The notes: generated by a model from the letters alone, not told the origin. A stretch of DNA of 64,000 bases from Mesorhizobium sp. M2E.F.Ca.ET.219.01.1.1 (GCF_004016445.2 NZ_SADT02000004.1:62001-126000), one strand, 5' to 3'; shown: positions 17,198 to 25,283, numbered from the stretch's first letter. A program made the numbers and translations.

Positions 17198-18232
17198 ATG
17201 TCCAACATGATGAAGGCGCTGGTGAAGGCAAAGGCCGAGCCGGGCATCTGGATGGAAGAGGTGCCGGTGCCGGAGATCGGCCCCAACGACGTGCTGATCA
17301 AGGTCAAGAAGACCGCGATCTGCGGTACCGACGTCCACATCTACAATTGGGACCAGTGGGCGCAGAAGACTGTGCCGGTGCCGATGGTGACCGGCCATGA
17401 ATTCGTTGGCACGGTCGCGGATTTCGGCGCGGCGGTCACCGAATACAAGGTCGGCCAGCGCGTCTCCGGCGAAGGCCACATCGTCTGCGGCCATTGCCGC
17501 AACTGCCGCGCGGGCAGGGGCCATCTATGCCGCAACACGCTGGGCGTCGGCGTCAACCGCCCCGGCGCTTTCGGTGAATATATGGCCATCCCGCAACACA
17601 ATGTCGTGCCGATCCCGGACGACGTTCCGGACGAGATCGCCGCTATCTTCGATCCGCTGGGCAATGCCGTGCACACGGCATTGTCCTTCGACCTGGTCGG
17701 CGAGGACGTGCTGGTCACCGGCGCCGGCCCGATCGGCATCATGGGCGCGCTGGTCGCCCAATGCGTCGGCGCGCGAAAAGTCGTCATCACCGATATCAAC
17801 CCTGTCCGGCTGGACCTGGCGCGCAAGCTCGGCGTCCAGCATGTCGTCGACGCCTCGAAGGAAAGGCTGCGTGACGTGATGCCCTCGATCGGCATGACCG
17901 AAGGGTTCGACGTCGGCCTGGAGATGTCGGGCGCCGCGCCCGCCTTCCGCGACATGATCGACACCATGAACAATGGCGGCAAGATCGCCATTTTGGGCAT
18001 CGCGCCGACCGGCTTCGAGATCGACTGGAACAAGGTCATCTTCAAGATGCTGCATCTGAAAGGCATCTACGGCCGCGAGATGTTCGAGACCTGGTACAAG
18101 ATGATCGCGCTCGTGCAGGGGCCGCTGGATGTGTCGGGGCTGATCACGCACCGCATCGGGATCGACGATTTTCAGGTAGGGTTCGACGCGATGCGGAGCG
18201 GGAGCTCGGGCAAGGTGGTGATGGATTGGTAG
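17198..18232 (+). CDS. tdh: L-threonine 3-dehydrogenase
   Basis: A 344-residue zinc alcohol dehydrogenase family member that oxidises L-threonine to 2-amino-3-oxobutyrate with NAD. The catalytic zinc cysteine is Cys42 in TAICGTDVHIYNWDQW, a wording specific for Tdh; GHE follows, and the structural zinc cysteines are in CGHCRNCRAGRGHLC. The Rossmann motif is GAGPIGIMG. AAGGAACAAAAG precedes the ATG. With kbl it makes the complete two-step path from threonine to glycine and acetyl-CoA. Confidence 0.97.
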   Translation: MSNMMKALVKAKAEPGIWMEEVPVPEIGPNDVLIKVKKTAICGTDVHIYNWDQWAQKTVPVPMVTGHEFVGTVADFGAAVTEYKVGQRVSGEGHIVCGHCRNCRAGRGHLCRNTLGVGVNRPGAFGEYMAIPQHNVVPIPDDVPDEIAAIFDPLGNAVHTALSFDLVGEDVLVTGAGPIGIMGALVAQCVGARKVVITDINPVRLDLARKLGVQHVVDASKERLRDVMPSIGMTEGFDVGLEMSGAAPAFRDMIDTMNNGGKIAILGIAPTGFEIDWNKVIFKMLHLKGIYGREMFETWYKMIALVQGPLDVSGLITHRIGIDDFQVGFDAMRSGSSGKVVMDW

Positions 18233-18268
18233 GGCTCTGAAGAGAGGTCGAGTTCCTTCGCCCCCCTA

Positions 18269-18715
18269 TCAGCTCTTTTCTTCCAAAGCTTTTTCCAGCG
18301 CCGCGACCCCCGTGACGATCGCGGTACGCTTCTCAACACTCAACCTCCCCAGAAGCTCCCTCTCAAACGCCTTCGCCAGCGGCACCATCTCGCGATAGGC
18401 CGCAAGCCCCGCCTTGGTGAGTGCCAGATGCTCGACACGCCGATCTTTCTCGTCCGGCGCGCGCGTCAGCCAGCGCCGGCGCTCCAGTTCGGCCACGGCG
18501 CGCGACACCTTGGTCTTGTGCATGGCCGATTGCTCTCCGAGCGCTGTTGCCGTCATCGTGCCGCGCTGGCCGAGGCCCGACAGCGTGCGCCATTCCGGCC
18601 GCGTCAGGCCGTGGCGCTCCTTGTAGATACGGGAGAACTCGCGGCTGACGGTGTCAGCCAGCCGGTAGAGACGGTACGGGAGAAAGCTTTCCAGTTCGAG
18701 GATTTCAGGTTCCAT
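18269..18715 (-). CDS. MarR family regulator, divergent from hmgA
   Basis: A 148-residue MarR protein with the recognition helix region ALGEQSAMHKTKVSRAVAELERRRWLTR and the wing DEKDRRVEHLALTKAG. It lies head to head with hmgA, so regulation of homogentisate breakdown is the likely role. The promoter gap holds two GTTACA hexamers, at 18749 and 18764, that could be its binding site. The ligand may be homogentisate or a related aromatic acid, as for other hmg regulators; that is inferred from position only. Confidence 0.85.
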   Translation of the reverse strand: MEPEILELESFLPYRLYRLADTVSREFSRIYKERHGLTRPEWRTLSGLGQRGTMTATALGEQSAMHKTKVSRAVAELERRRWLTRAPDEKDRRVEHLALTKAGLAAYREMVPLAKAFERELLGRLSVEKRTAIVTGVAALEKALEEKS

Positions 18716-18748
18716 GAAGCGCTCTCCGAATGCAGCGCGCCGTTGATA

Positions 18749-18769
18749 GTTACATTTTCGATGGTTACA
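18749..18769. promoter_or_regulatory. Repeated GTTACA motif between MarR gene and hmgA
   Basis: GTTACA occurs at 18749-18754 and 18764-18769, 15 bases apart, within an AT-rich stretch that also has CATTT and AAATG arms. The position between the divergent genes suggests an operator for the MarR protein. The evidence is the repeat and position alone. Confidence 0.35.
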
Positions 18770-18843
18770 AATGAAACCAGTTTGGTCAACATCGCCGACA
18801 CGCCAGCGCTGTGAGGCTGGAGGTCGGGATCAGGGAGGATCGG

Positions 18844-20157
18844 ATGGGCTTTTCCTACATGCCGGGCTTCGGCAATGATTTCGAGACCGAGACGCTGCCT
18901 GGCTCGCTGCCGCAGGGCCGCAATTCGCCGCAGAGGCCGGCCTACGGCCTCTATGCCGAGCAGCTGTCCGGCTCGCCCTTCACCGCGCCGCGCGGCACCA
19001 ATGAGCGCTCCTGGCTCTACCGAATCCGTCCAAGCGTCAAGCACACCGGCCGCTTCAAGGGCGCGAGCTACCCTTTGTGGAAGACAGGCCCCAATATCGG
19101 CGATCATGAGCTGGCGCTCGGCCAATACCGCTGGAATCCGACGCCCATGCCCTCCGAGCCGACGGACTTCATCTCCGGCATGCGCAGCTTCACCACGGCC
19201 GGCGACGCGGTCGGCCAATCCGGCATGGCCGCGCATGTCTATGTCGCGAACCGCTCGATGGTGGATGACCATTTCTTCAACGCCGATGGCGAGTTGCTTG
19301 TCGTGCCGCAGGTCGGCGCGCTGCGCTTCGTCACCGAAATGGGCGTGATCGAGCTTCGGCCCGGCGAGATCGCCGTGCTGCCGCGCGGCCTGGTCTTCAA
19401 GGTCGAGCTCGCCGACAAGGAGGCGCGCGGCTATGTCTGCGAGAACTACGGCGCCAAGTTCACCATGCCCGACCGCGGCCCGATCGGCGCCAATTGCCTG
19501 GCCAACCCGCGCGACTTCAAGACGCCCTGCGCCTGGTTCGAGGAGAAGGAGACGCCGTGCCGGCTGATCGTCAAATGGTGCGGCTCTTTCCACGTCACCG
19601 AGCTTGGCCATTCGCCGCTCGACGTCGTCGCGTGGCACGGTAACTACGCGCCCTACAAATATGATCTGGCGACGTTTTCGCCGGTCGGCGCCATCCTGTT
19701 CGACCATCCCGACCCATCGATCTTCACCGTGCTGACGGCACCGAGCGGCGAGGAGGGCACGGCCAATGTCGACTTCGTCATCTTCCCGCCGCGCTGGCTG
19801 GTGGCGGAAAACACGTTTCGGCCGCCCTGGTACCACCGCAACATCATGAGCGAGTTCATGGGCCTGATCCACGGCCAGTACGACGCCAAGGAGGAAGGCT
19901 TTGTTCCCGGCGGCATCAGCCTGCACAACCAGATGCTGGCACACGGGCCCGACGCTTCCGGATTCGAGAAGGCGACACGCGCCGACTTGAAGCCGGTCAA
20001 GCTCGACAACACCATGGCCTTCATGTTCGAGACGCGCTTCCCGCAGATGCTGACGCGCTATGCCGCCGAGATCGGCACCTTGCAGGAGAACTATATCGAC
20101 TGCTGGGCCGACCTGAAGAAGCGTTTCAACGGCACACCGGAGGGCGACTGGTCTTGA
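18844..20157 (+). CDS. hmgA: Homogentisate 1,2-dioxygenase
   Basis: A 437-residue cupin-type iron dioxygenase that opens the ring of homogentisate to maleylacetoacetate. It begins MGFSYMPGFGNDFETE, the family's signature start, preceded by AGGGAGG six bases upstream, which decides for 18844 over the GTG at 18811. Iron-site regions such as PPWYHRNIMSEFMGLIHGQYDAK are present. It is the first gene of a run hmgA, MBL hydrolase, FAH, DinB, joined by short overlaps. HppD, which makes homogentisate, lies about 4 kb away on the other strand. Confidence 0.97.
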   Translation: MGFSYMPGFGNDFETETLPGSLPQGRNSPQRPAYGLYAEQLSGSPFTAPRGTNERSWLYRIRPSVKHTGRFKGASYPLWKTGPNIGDHELALGQYRWNPTPMPSEPTDFISGMRSFTTAGDAVGQSGMAAHVYVANRSMVDDHFFNADGELLVVPQVGALRFVTEMGVIELRPGEIAVLPRGLVFKVELADKEARGYVCENYGAKFTMPDRGPIGANCLANPRDFKTPCAWFEEKETPCRLIVKWCGSFHVTELGHSPLDVVAWHGNYAPYKYDLATFSPVGAILFDHPDPSIFTVLTAPSGEEGTANVDFVIFPPRWLVAENTFRPPWYHRNIMSEFMGLIHGQYDAKEEGFVPGGISLHNQMLAHGPDASGFEKATRADLKPVKLDNTMAFMFETRFPQMLTRYAAEIGTLQENYIDCWADLKKRFNGTPEGDWS

Positions 20158-21053
20158 GCGCCGAAGCAGCGGACCGACTCGTCCTGCTCGGCTCCAAGGG
20201 CGGTCCGGCCTTGCGGCCGGGCGGGCCATGGCCGAGCTCTTCGCTGCTGGAACTCGGTGGGCGTAACATCGTCGTCGATTGCGGGCTGGGCGTCACGCGC
20301 GGCCTGGCCGATGCCGGCATCAGCCTCAAGGCGCTCGACCTGATCTTCATCACGCATCTCCACTCGGACCATGTTCTGGAACTCGGGCCGCTGATCCACA
20401 CCGCCTGGACCGCGGGCCTGGCGACGCCGGTGACCGTTTTCGGGCCGCCCGGCACCGGCCGTTACTGGCAGCGGTTCTGCCAGGCGATGGAGTTCGACAT
20501 CGAGATCCGCATCGTCGACGAGGGTCGTCCGGATATCCGCGAACTGGTTTCGGTCGAGGAGTTCGCCGAAGGATCAGTTCTGGACGAGCGAGGGCTGATG
20601 GTGTCGGCGCTGCGCGTCGACCATCCGCCAGTGACCGAATGCTTCGCGCTGCGTTTCGAACATGGCGGCAGGAGCGTGGTGTTCTCGGCCGATACGGCCT
20701 TCTTCCCGCCCTTGGCAGAATTTGCGCGCGGCGCCGACATTCTTGTTCACGAGGCTATGCTGAAAGCGGGCATCGAGAGGCTGGTCGCCAGGACCGGCAA
20801 CGGTGCGCGGCTGCGCGAGCACCTCTTCGCCAGCCACAGCCTGGCCGAGCAAGCCGGCCGCATCGCCTGCAATGCCGGCGTGCGGCGGCTGGTGCTCAAC
20901 CATCTCATTCCGGCCGACGATCCGGCCATCGGCGAAGCCGATTGGATCGCCGCTGTCAGGAAAACTTGGCCGGGTGACTTGACGATCGCCCGCGACAGCC
21001 TTGTTGTGGGATTAAGCAGCAAAAAGGCTGCTGAAGGAGAGGAAACCGCATGA
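20154..21053 (+). CDS. MBL-fold metallo-hydrolase in the homogentisate operon
   Basis: A 299-residue metallo-beta-lactamase-fold protein with the metal motif THLHSDH at about residues 64-70, the later Asp in FSADTAFF, and a C-terminal His in LNHLIP. It resembles the RNase Z-like/arylsulfatase-like branch. The start is a TTG that overlaps the hmgA stop, so translation is coupled; the next gene overlaps its end by four bases. Co-location between hmgA and the fumarylacetoacetase points to a role in aromatic acid breakdown, perhaps clearing a lactone or thioester side product, but the reaction is not known. Confidence 0.82.
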   Translation: MSAEAADRLVLLGSKGGPALRPGGPWPSSSLLELGGRNIVVDCGLGVTRGLADAGISLKALDLIFITHLHSDHVLELGPLIHTAWTAGLATPVTVFGPPGTGRYWQRFCQAMEFDIEIRIVDEGRPDIRELVSVEEFAEGSVLDERGLMVSALRVDHPPVTECFALRFEHGGRSVVFSADTAFFPPLAEFARGADILVHEAMLKAGIERLVARTGNGARLREHLFASHSLAEQAGRIACNAGVRRLVLNHLIPADDPAIGEADWIAAVRKTWPGDLTIARDSLVVGLSSKKAAEGEETA

Positions 21054-22063
21054 AGCTTGCCACACTGAAGAACGGGACGCGCGACGGGAAGCTGGTCGTG
21101 GTCTCGCGAGACCTGACGCGGTTCACCGATGCTTCCTTCCTTGTGCCGACGCTGCAGGCCGCGCTCGACGACTGGCGCCGCATTGCCCCGCATCTCGCGA
21201 CGTTGGCGGAATCGCTTGAGACCAACGCGGTCCCGTCGGAGCGTTTCCATGAACACAACGCCCATTCGCCGCTGCCGCGCGCCTATCAGTGGGCCGACGG
21301 CTCGGCCTATGTGAACCATGTCGAACTGGTGCGAAAGGCGCGCGGCGCCGAGATGCCGGCAAGCTTCTGGACCGATCCGCTGATCTACCAGGGCGGCTCG
21401 GATAGTTTTGTTCCTCCGCGCGATCCGATCCGCATGGCCGACGAAGCTTTCGGCATCGACATGGAGGCCGAGGTTGCGGTCATCGTCGACGACCTGCCGA
21501 TGGGTGCGAGCCTGAAAGAGGCGAGGGAGGCGATCCGCCTCGTCATGCTGGTCAATGACGTGACGCTGCGCGCCATCACCGGGCCGGAGCTGGCCAAAGG
21601 CTTCGGCTTCTTCCAGTCGAAACCGTCTTCCGCATTCTCACCTGTCGCTGTCACGCCCGACGAGCTGGGCGATGCCTGGGATGGCGGCAAGGTCAGCCTG
21701 CCGCTGCTCGCCGATCTCAACGGCAAGCCCTTCGGCCGCGCCAATGCCGGCATCGACATGACCTTCGACTTTCCGGCATTGATCGCGCACGCTGCGAAAA
21801 CCCGGCCGCTTGCCGCCGGAACCATCATCGGCTCCGGCACCGTCTCCAACAAGCTGGACGGCGGGCCGGGCAAACCCGTCTCGGCCGGCGGCGCCGGCTA
21901 TTCCTGCATCGCCGAGCTGCGCATGATCGAGACCATCGAGAGTGGCGAGCCGAAGACGCCGTTCCTGCGTTTCGGCGACACGGTGCGCATCGAGATGAAG
22001 GACAAGGCCGGCCATTCGATCTTCGGCGCCATCGAGCAGAAGGTCGAGAAATACGTCAAATAG
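21050..22063 (+). CDS. Fumarylacetoacetate hydrolase family protein, probable fumarylacetoacetase
   Basis: A 337-residue FAH-family protein of the bacterial type. The metal-binding stretch is around GIDMEAEVAVIVDDLP, and the C-terminal part has GTIIGSGTVSNK. It should split fumarylacetoacetate into fumarate and acetoacetate, the last step after homogentisate ring opening. Its ATG overlaps the stop of the MBL gene (ATGA). The expected isomerase between HmgA and FAH, usually a glutathione transferase-like MaiA, is not in this window. Confidence 0.9.
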   Translation: MKLATLKNGTRDGKLVVVSRDLTRFTDASFLVPTLQAALDDWRRIAPHLATLAESLETNAVPSERFHEHNAHSPLPRAYQWADGSAYVNHVELVRKARGAEMPASFWTDPLIYQGGSDSFVPPRDPIRMADEAFGIDMEAEVAVIVDDLPMGASLKEAREAIRLVMLVNDVTLRAITGPELAKGFGFFQSKPSSAFSPVAVTPDELGDAWDGGKVSLPLLADLNGKPFGRANAGIDMTFDFPALIAHAAKTRPLAAGTIIGSGTVSNKLDGGPGKPVSAGGAGYSCIAELRMIETIESGEPKTPFLRFGDTVRIEMKDKAGHSIFGAIEQKVEKYVK

Positions 22064-22091
22064 GCGCGGGCCGGGGGAGGAGGCCGAAACG

Positions 22092-22628
22092 GTGACTCTG
22101 CTCAAGCATCTGCGCCGCATGGCCCGCAACAATCTGTGGTCGAACGACCGGCTCTACCGCGCCGTGCTCGCGCTGAAGCCCGGCGAGTTCGAGGCCGGGC
22201 GCGTCAGCTTCTTTCCGTCGATCCGCGAGACGCTCAACCACATCCTCGCGGTCGACCTTCTTTATTTCGACTTCCTGACCGATGGCGGTCTCGGCGCCGC
22301 CGCCTATGACGACTTCGTACCGTTCGACGGCGCGGCAAGCCTTGCCGAGGCGCAGGCAGATTTCGACCGCAGGCTTGTCGCCTTCTGCGACGGCCTGTCG
22401 GAAGCCGATCTCGACCGGCGCGTCATCACCGACAGACGCGAGGACGGCAAGATCCCCGAACGCATCGGCGACATCCTCGCGCATGTCTTCCTGCACGACA
22501 TCCATCATCGCGGCCAGGTGCATGCGATGCTCTCGGGCACTTCGGTAGCGCCGCCGCAATTGGATGAGTTTTTGCTCGATTACGACATTAAGCTCAGGAA
22601 GGACGAGGTCGAGCGGCTGGGGTTGTGA
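22092..22628 (+). CDS. DinB family protein
   Basis: A 178-residue four-helix DinB-type protein starting with GTG at 22092, 28 bases after the FAH stop. The three metal-type histidines are visible: one in TLNHILAVDLLYFDF and two in FLHDIHHRGQVHAML. DinB-fold proteins include thiol-dependent enzymes such as mycothiol-dependent maleylpyruvate isomerase. In this operon a maleylacetoacetate isomerase is the missing step, so such a role is possible but unproven. A diverged copy of the last 85 bases of this gene lies 780 bases downstream, beyond a toxin-antitoxin pair. Confidence 0.85.
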   Translation: MTLLKHLRRMARNNLWSNDRLYRAVLALKPGEFEAGRVSFFPSIRETLNHILAVDLLYFDFLTDGGLGAAAYDDFVPFDGAASLAEAQADFDRRLVAFCDGLSEADLDRRVITDRREDGKIPERIGDILAHVFLHDIHHRGQVHAMLSGTSVAPPQLDEFLLDYDIKLRKDEVERLGL

Positions 22629-22650
22629 ACGAGCGAAGCCATTTCGGGAA

Positions 22651-22700
22651 TTATCGTAGTTACAAAAATTGTTGACTTAATTATTGTAGGTACATAAATT
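22651..22700. promoter_or_regulatory. Two 20-bp direct repeats and promoter of brnTA
   Basis: TTATCGTAGTTACAAAAATT (22651-22670) and TTATTGTAGGTACATAAATT (22681-22700) agree at 17 of 20 positions and start 30 bases apart. A TTGACT hexamer lies between them and TAAATT follows at 17 bases, right before the start codon. The stretch is far more AT-rich than its surroundings. BrnA antitoxins repress their own operon, so this is the probable autoregulatory site. Confidence 0.65.
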
Positions 22701-22703
22701 CAG

Positions 22704-22961
22704 ATGAAGATCGTTTGGGATGAACCGAAACGGTTGGCCAACATCGACAAACACGGCTTGGATTTCGCTGCGTTGGACGACGAGTTTTTCCTTGCGTCGA
22801 CGATCCGCGCAGCCAAAGCCGGTCGTTTCATGGCGATTGGCCGGATAGTTAGCGGCGTGGTTGCCGTGGTCTTTGCCCGGCTTGGCTCCGAAGGCATCTC
22901 GATTGTTTCGATGCGGCCGGCCAACCAGACGGAAAGGAGATTGTTCGATGGCGAAAACTAA
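22704..22961 (+). CDS. brnT: BrnT family toxin
   Basis: An 85-residue BrnT-type RNase toxin: MKIVWDEPKRLANIDKHGLDFAALDDEFF is the family's N-terminal signature, with the MRPANQTERRLFDGEN ending usual for BrnT. There is no ribosome binding site, and the putative minus-10 ends four bases before the ATG, so the message may be leaderless. The antitoxin gene overlaps its end by 14 bases. The pair has been placed just after the homogentisate operon. Confidence 0.93.
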   Translation: MKIVWDEPKRLANIDKHGLDFAALDDEFFLASTIRAAKAGRFMAIGRIVSGVVAVVFARLGSEGISIVSMRPANQTERRLFDGEN

Positions 22962-23274
22962 GCTTCACATCACGAAGCCTGACAAGGAATTCAAGCCAGG
23001 CAAAGGCTTTACCCAGGAAGATTGGGACGCCGTTTCGGACAATCCCGAATGGACCGAGGAGGATTTTCGGAACGCTCGTCCCTTCACCGAGGTGTTTCCT
23101 GATCTTGCCGAAAGCATTCGCCGTTCGCGCGGCCGGCCGGCGCTCGACAATCCGAAGAAACAGGTGACGCTGCGCCTCGATAGCGATGTGGTTGCCCGCT
23201 TCCGTGCCGGCGGACCCGGCTGGCAGAGCCGCATCAACGATATCCTGCGCAAAGCCGCTGGCCTCCAAAAGTAG
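22948..23274 (+). CDS. brnA: BrnA family antitoxin
   Basis: A 108-residue antitoxin. The C-terminal ribbon-helix-helix-like part is NPKKQVTLRLDSDVVARFRAGGPGWQSRINDILRKAAGL, characteristic of BrnA; the N-terminal part (WTEEDFRNARPFTEVFPDL) is the toxin-binding segment. The ATG at 22948 follows GGAAAGGAGA, which lies inside brnT. In the family the antitoxin neutralises BrnT and represses the operon, probably at the direct repeats at 22651. Confidence 0.93.
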   Translation: MAKTKLHITKPDKEFKPGKGFTQEDWDAVSDNPEWTEEDFRNARPFTEVFPDLAESIRRSRGRPALDNPKKQVTLRLDSDVVARFRAGGPGWQSRINDILRKAAGLQK

Positions 23275-23324
23275 CTTCAAACACCACCGCATCGACGCCA
23301 ATGGTTCGGCGCGCCACATTTAGT

Positions 23325-23410
23325 CGCGCCGCCGCAATTGGACGAATTTCTGCTCGACTACGACTATCAAGCTGAGAAAGGACGAGGTCGACCGGCTGAG
23401 GCTGGAATGA
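23325..23410 (+). pseudogene. Decayed second copy of the 3' end of the DinB gene
   Basis: From GCGCCGCCGCAATTGGACGA to a TGA at 23408, this segment follows the last 85 bases of the DinB gene (from 22547) at about four in five positions. It can be read QLDEFLLDYD like the intact gene, then a one-base insertion shifts the frame. Several differences are silent (GAT/GAC, TTT/TTC), so the copy comes from a diverged relative and not from a recent local duplication. It marks the far edge of the brnTA insertion. Confidence 0.8.
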
Positions 23411-23785
23411 TCAAGCCAGCGCGACATCATACGCTGAAAAATGCCGATCCGCGGTAACGAGAGTCAGGCCCTCAATTTGAGCCTGCGCGATGAGCAGGCG
23501 GTCAAAGGGATCGCGATGATGGAACGGCAAGTGTTCAAGCCTTGCCGCATGCAGTTCATTCACCCCGAGGATTGGAATTCCATTCGATTGCAGAATGTCG
23601 ACGATGTTGCCGGTGAGTGTGATTTTGCCGAGCGACTTCTTGATGGCAATCTCGGCCACTGAGATGGCGCTGACGGTCACATCCTTGCCCGCCAGAAAAA
23701 TGTCGCGATGGTGATCCGAAAGACGTGAGTCCGCGTTGAGCACCCAAAGCAGAATATGGGTATCAACCAGATATCTGGGGCTCAT
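23411..23785 (-). CDS. vapC: PIN domain toxin, VapC type
   Basis: A 124-residue PIN nuclease. The acidic residues expected for metal binding are present: Asp8 (LVDTHILLW), Glu45 (SVAEIAIKK), Asp95 (DPFDRLLIAQAQ) and Asp113 (VTADRHF). The type is a type II toxin that cuts RNA. Its start overlaps the stop of the antitoxin gene by four bases. It ends next to the DinB gene remnant and converges with brnA. Confidence 0.92.
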   Translation of the reverse strand: MSPRYLVDTHILLWVLNADSRLSDHHRDIFLAGKDVTVSAISVAEIAIKKSLGKITLTGNIVDILQSNGIPILGVNELHAARLEHLPFHHRDPFDRLLIAQAQIEGLTLVTADRHFSAYDVALA

Positions 23786-24009
23786 TTAGTATACTCGTCC
23801 CATTCGGGACCGAGTTCATCAAAATCGTCCGCTATCCAGATTTGGCCCTTCAGCGCTCCAAGCAGGCCTTTGCTTCCGCCAGGCCGAACGGGAGCGCTCA
23901 AGGTTGCGACAACCTCTCCATGCTTTGTCAGATGGATCTTTTCGCCAGCCTGGGCACGCTTCACCAACTCGGAAAGCTGCGCCTTGGCTTTTGCCATTGG
24001 AATGTTCAT
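23782..24009 (-). CDS. Antitoxin, Phd/YefM type, partner of the PIN toxin
   Basis: A 75-residue antitoxin: MNIPMAKAKAQLSELVKRAQAGEKIHLTKHGEVVATL is the Phd/YefM DNA-binding fold, and the C-terminal part (IWIADDFDELGPEWDEY) is the acidic toxin-binding tail. The ATG at 24009 is chosen over the longer open frame because the fold starts there. The ribosome site (AAGAGG) lies inside a perfect 15-bp inverted repeat just upstream, so transcription and translation could both be affected by it. Confidence 0.9.
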   Translation of the reverse strand: MNIPMAKAKAQLSELVKRAQAGEKIHLTKHGEVVATLSAPVRPGGSKGLLGALKGQIWIADDFDELGPEWDEYTK

Positions 24010-24012
24010 GGG

Positions 24013-24050
24013 CGGCCTCTTATGACCAGAATTTAGGTCATAAGAGGCCG
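24013..24050. promoter_or_regulatory. Perfect 15-bp inverted repeat over the antitoxin ribosome site
   Basis: The arms CGGCCTCTTATGACC (24013-24027) and its exact complement (24036-24050) are parted by 8 bases. It starts four bases before the antitoxin ATG and ends 15 bases from the hppD stop on the same strand. It is probably the operator of the toxin-antitoxin pair. In RNA it would form a strong hairpin holding the AAGAGG ribosome site. There is no T-run, so an ordinary terminator for hppD is unlikely. Confidence 0.75.
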
Positions 24051-24064
24051 AGCCGCAAGCAGGT

Positions 24065-25180
24065 CTACGCCGCCTTGTCACCCAGCTTGATAACGCCGCG
24101 CTTGATCTGGTCCTGCTCGATCGACTCGAACAGAGCGCGGAAATTGCCCTCGCCAAAACCTTCGTCGCCTTTCCGCTGGATGAACTCGAAGAAGATCGGT
24201 CCGATGACCGTCTTCGAAAAGATCTGCAGCAGGATCTTGGTCATGCCGCCGTCGACCACGCCTTCGCCGTCGATCAGGATGCCGTGCTTCTTCATGCGCT
24301 CGATCGGCTCGTCATGGCCGTGCACGCGTTCATGCGACATCTCGTAATAGGTGTCGGGCGGGCCGGGCATGAACTTCAGCCCGTTGGCGGCGAGCTTGTC
24401 GGTCGCCTCGTAGATGGCGTCGGTTCCGACCGCGATGTGCTGGATGCCCTCGCCATTGTACTTCTTCAGATACTCGGCGATCTGGCTGGTCTCGTCCTTG
24501 GACTCGTTCAGCGGAATGCGGATCTTGCCGCAGGGCGAGGTGATGGCGCGGCTGACAAGGCCGGTGATCTTGCCGTCGATGTCGAAGAAATGGATCTGCT
24601 TGAAGCCGAACAGGTCACGATAGAAATCCCACCATTTGTCCATGTTGCCGCGATAGACGTTGTGGGTGAGGTGGTCGAGGAAGTAGAAGCCGACGCCTTC
24701 GGGCTTCGGGTCGCGCGCGCCCAGCCACTCGAACTCGGCGTCATAGGCCGAACCCTTCTCGCCATAGGCCTCGATGAAATAGAGCAGCGAGCCGCCAATG
24801 CCGACGATGGCCGGCACGTCGAGCGCCTTGTCGGTGCCTTCATAGGGCGTGGCGCCCTTCGACACGGCATGGTTGAAAGCGTGCTTGGCATCGACCACGC
24901 GCCAGGCCATCGAGGCGGCGCAGGGGCCGTGCTTGTCGACGAACTTCATCGCATGCGAGCCGGGCTCGGCATTGACGACATAGTTGATGTCGCCCTGGCG
25001 CCAGACGGTGATGTCCTTGGTCCGGTGCTTGGCCACCGCAGTATAGCCCATGCGGGTGAACAACTCGGAAAGCTTGGCGGGCTCGGGATGCGCGAATTCA
25101 ACGAATTCGAAACCGTCGGTGCCAGCGGGATTTTGCTTGCTGATTTTCGCGGGCGGTGCGTCGTGCGGGAAGGGGCCCAT
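24065..25180 (-). CDS. hppD: 4-hydroxyphenylpyruvate dioxygenase
   Basis: A 371-residue iron dioxygenase that turns 4-hydroxyphenylpyruvate into homogentisate, the substrate of HmgA. Iron ligands are in FLDHLTHNV, GIQHIAVGT and FFEFIQRKGDEGFGEGNF (His, His, Glu), and the product-shaping C-terminal helix is GNFRALFESIEQDQ. The ATG at 25180 follows CGGAGG at good distance; a longer open frame upstream is not needed. It is divergent from an Lrp/AsnC regulator, with a near-palindrome between them. Two toxin-antitoxin modules separate it from the rest of the pathway. Confidence 0.97.
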   Translation of the reverse strand: MGPFPHDAPPAKISKQNPAGTDGFEFVEFAHPEPAKLSELFTRMGYTAVAKHRTKDITVWRQGDINYVVNAEPGSHAMKFVDKHGPCAASMAWRVVDAKHAFNHAVSKGATPYEGTDKALDVPAIVGIGGSLLYFIEAYGEKGSAYDAEFEWLGARDPKPEGVGFYFLDHLTHNVYRGNMDKWWDFYRDLFGFKQIHFFDIDGKITGLVSRAITSPCGKIRIPLNESKDETSQIAEYLKKYNGEGIQHIAVGTDAIYEATDKLAANGLKFMPGPPDTYYEMSHERVHGHDEPIERMKKHGILIDGEGVVDGGMTKILLQIFSKTVIGPIFFEFIQRKGDEGFGEGNFRALFESIEQDQIKRGVIKLGDKAA

Positions 25181-25283
25181 GGCAGTCCTCCGAAAGGTGT
25201 TTGGCCGGGCTTGGCCATCTTTCATCAGGATAGCGCGAAGCCGCCGCACGGTGCTTGCATTCAACCGCTTGAAATGCGCATCA

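Noticed and set aside
24013..24050. Rho-independent terminator for hppD
   Set aside because: The hairpin is strong, but no T-run follows on the minus strand and it lies at the antitoxin start, so an operator or RNA control role is more likely.
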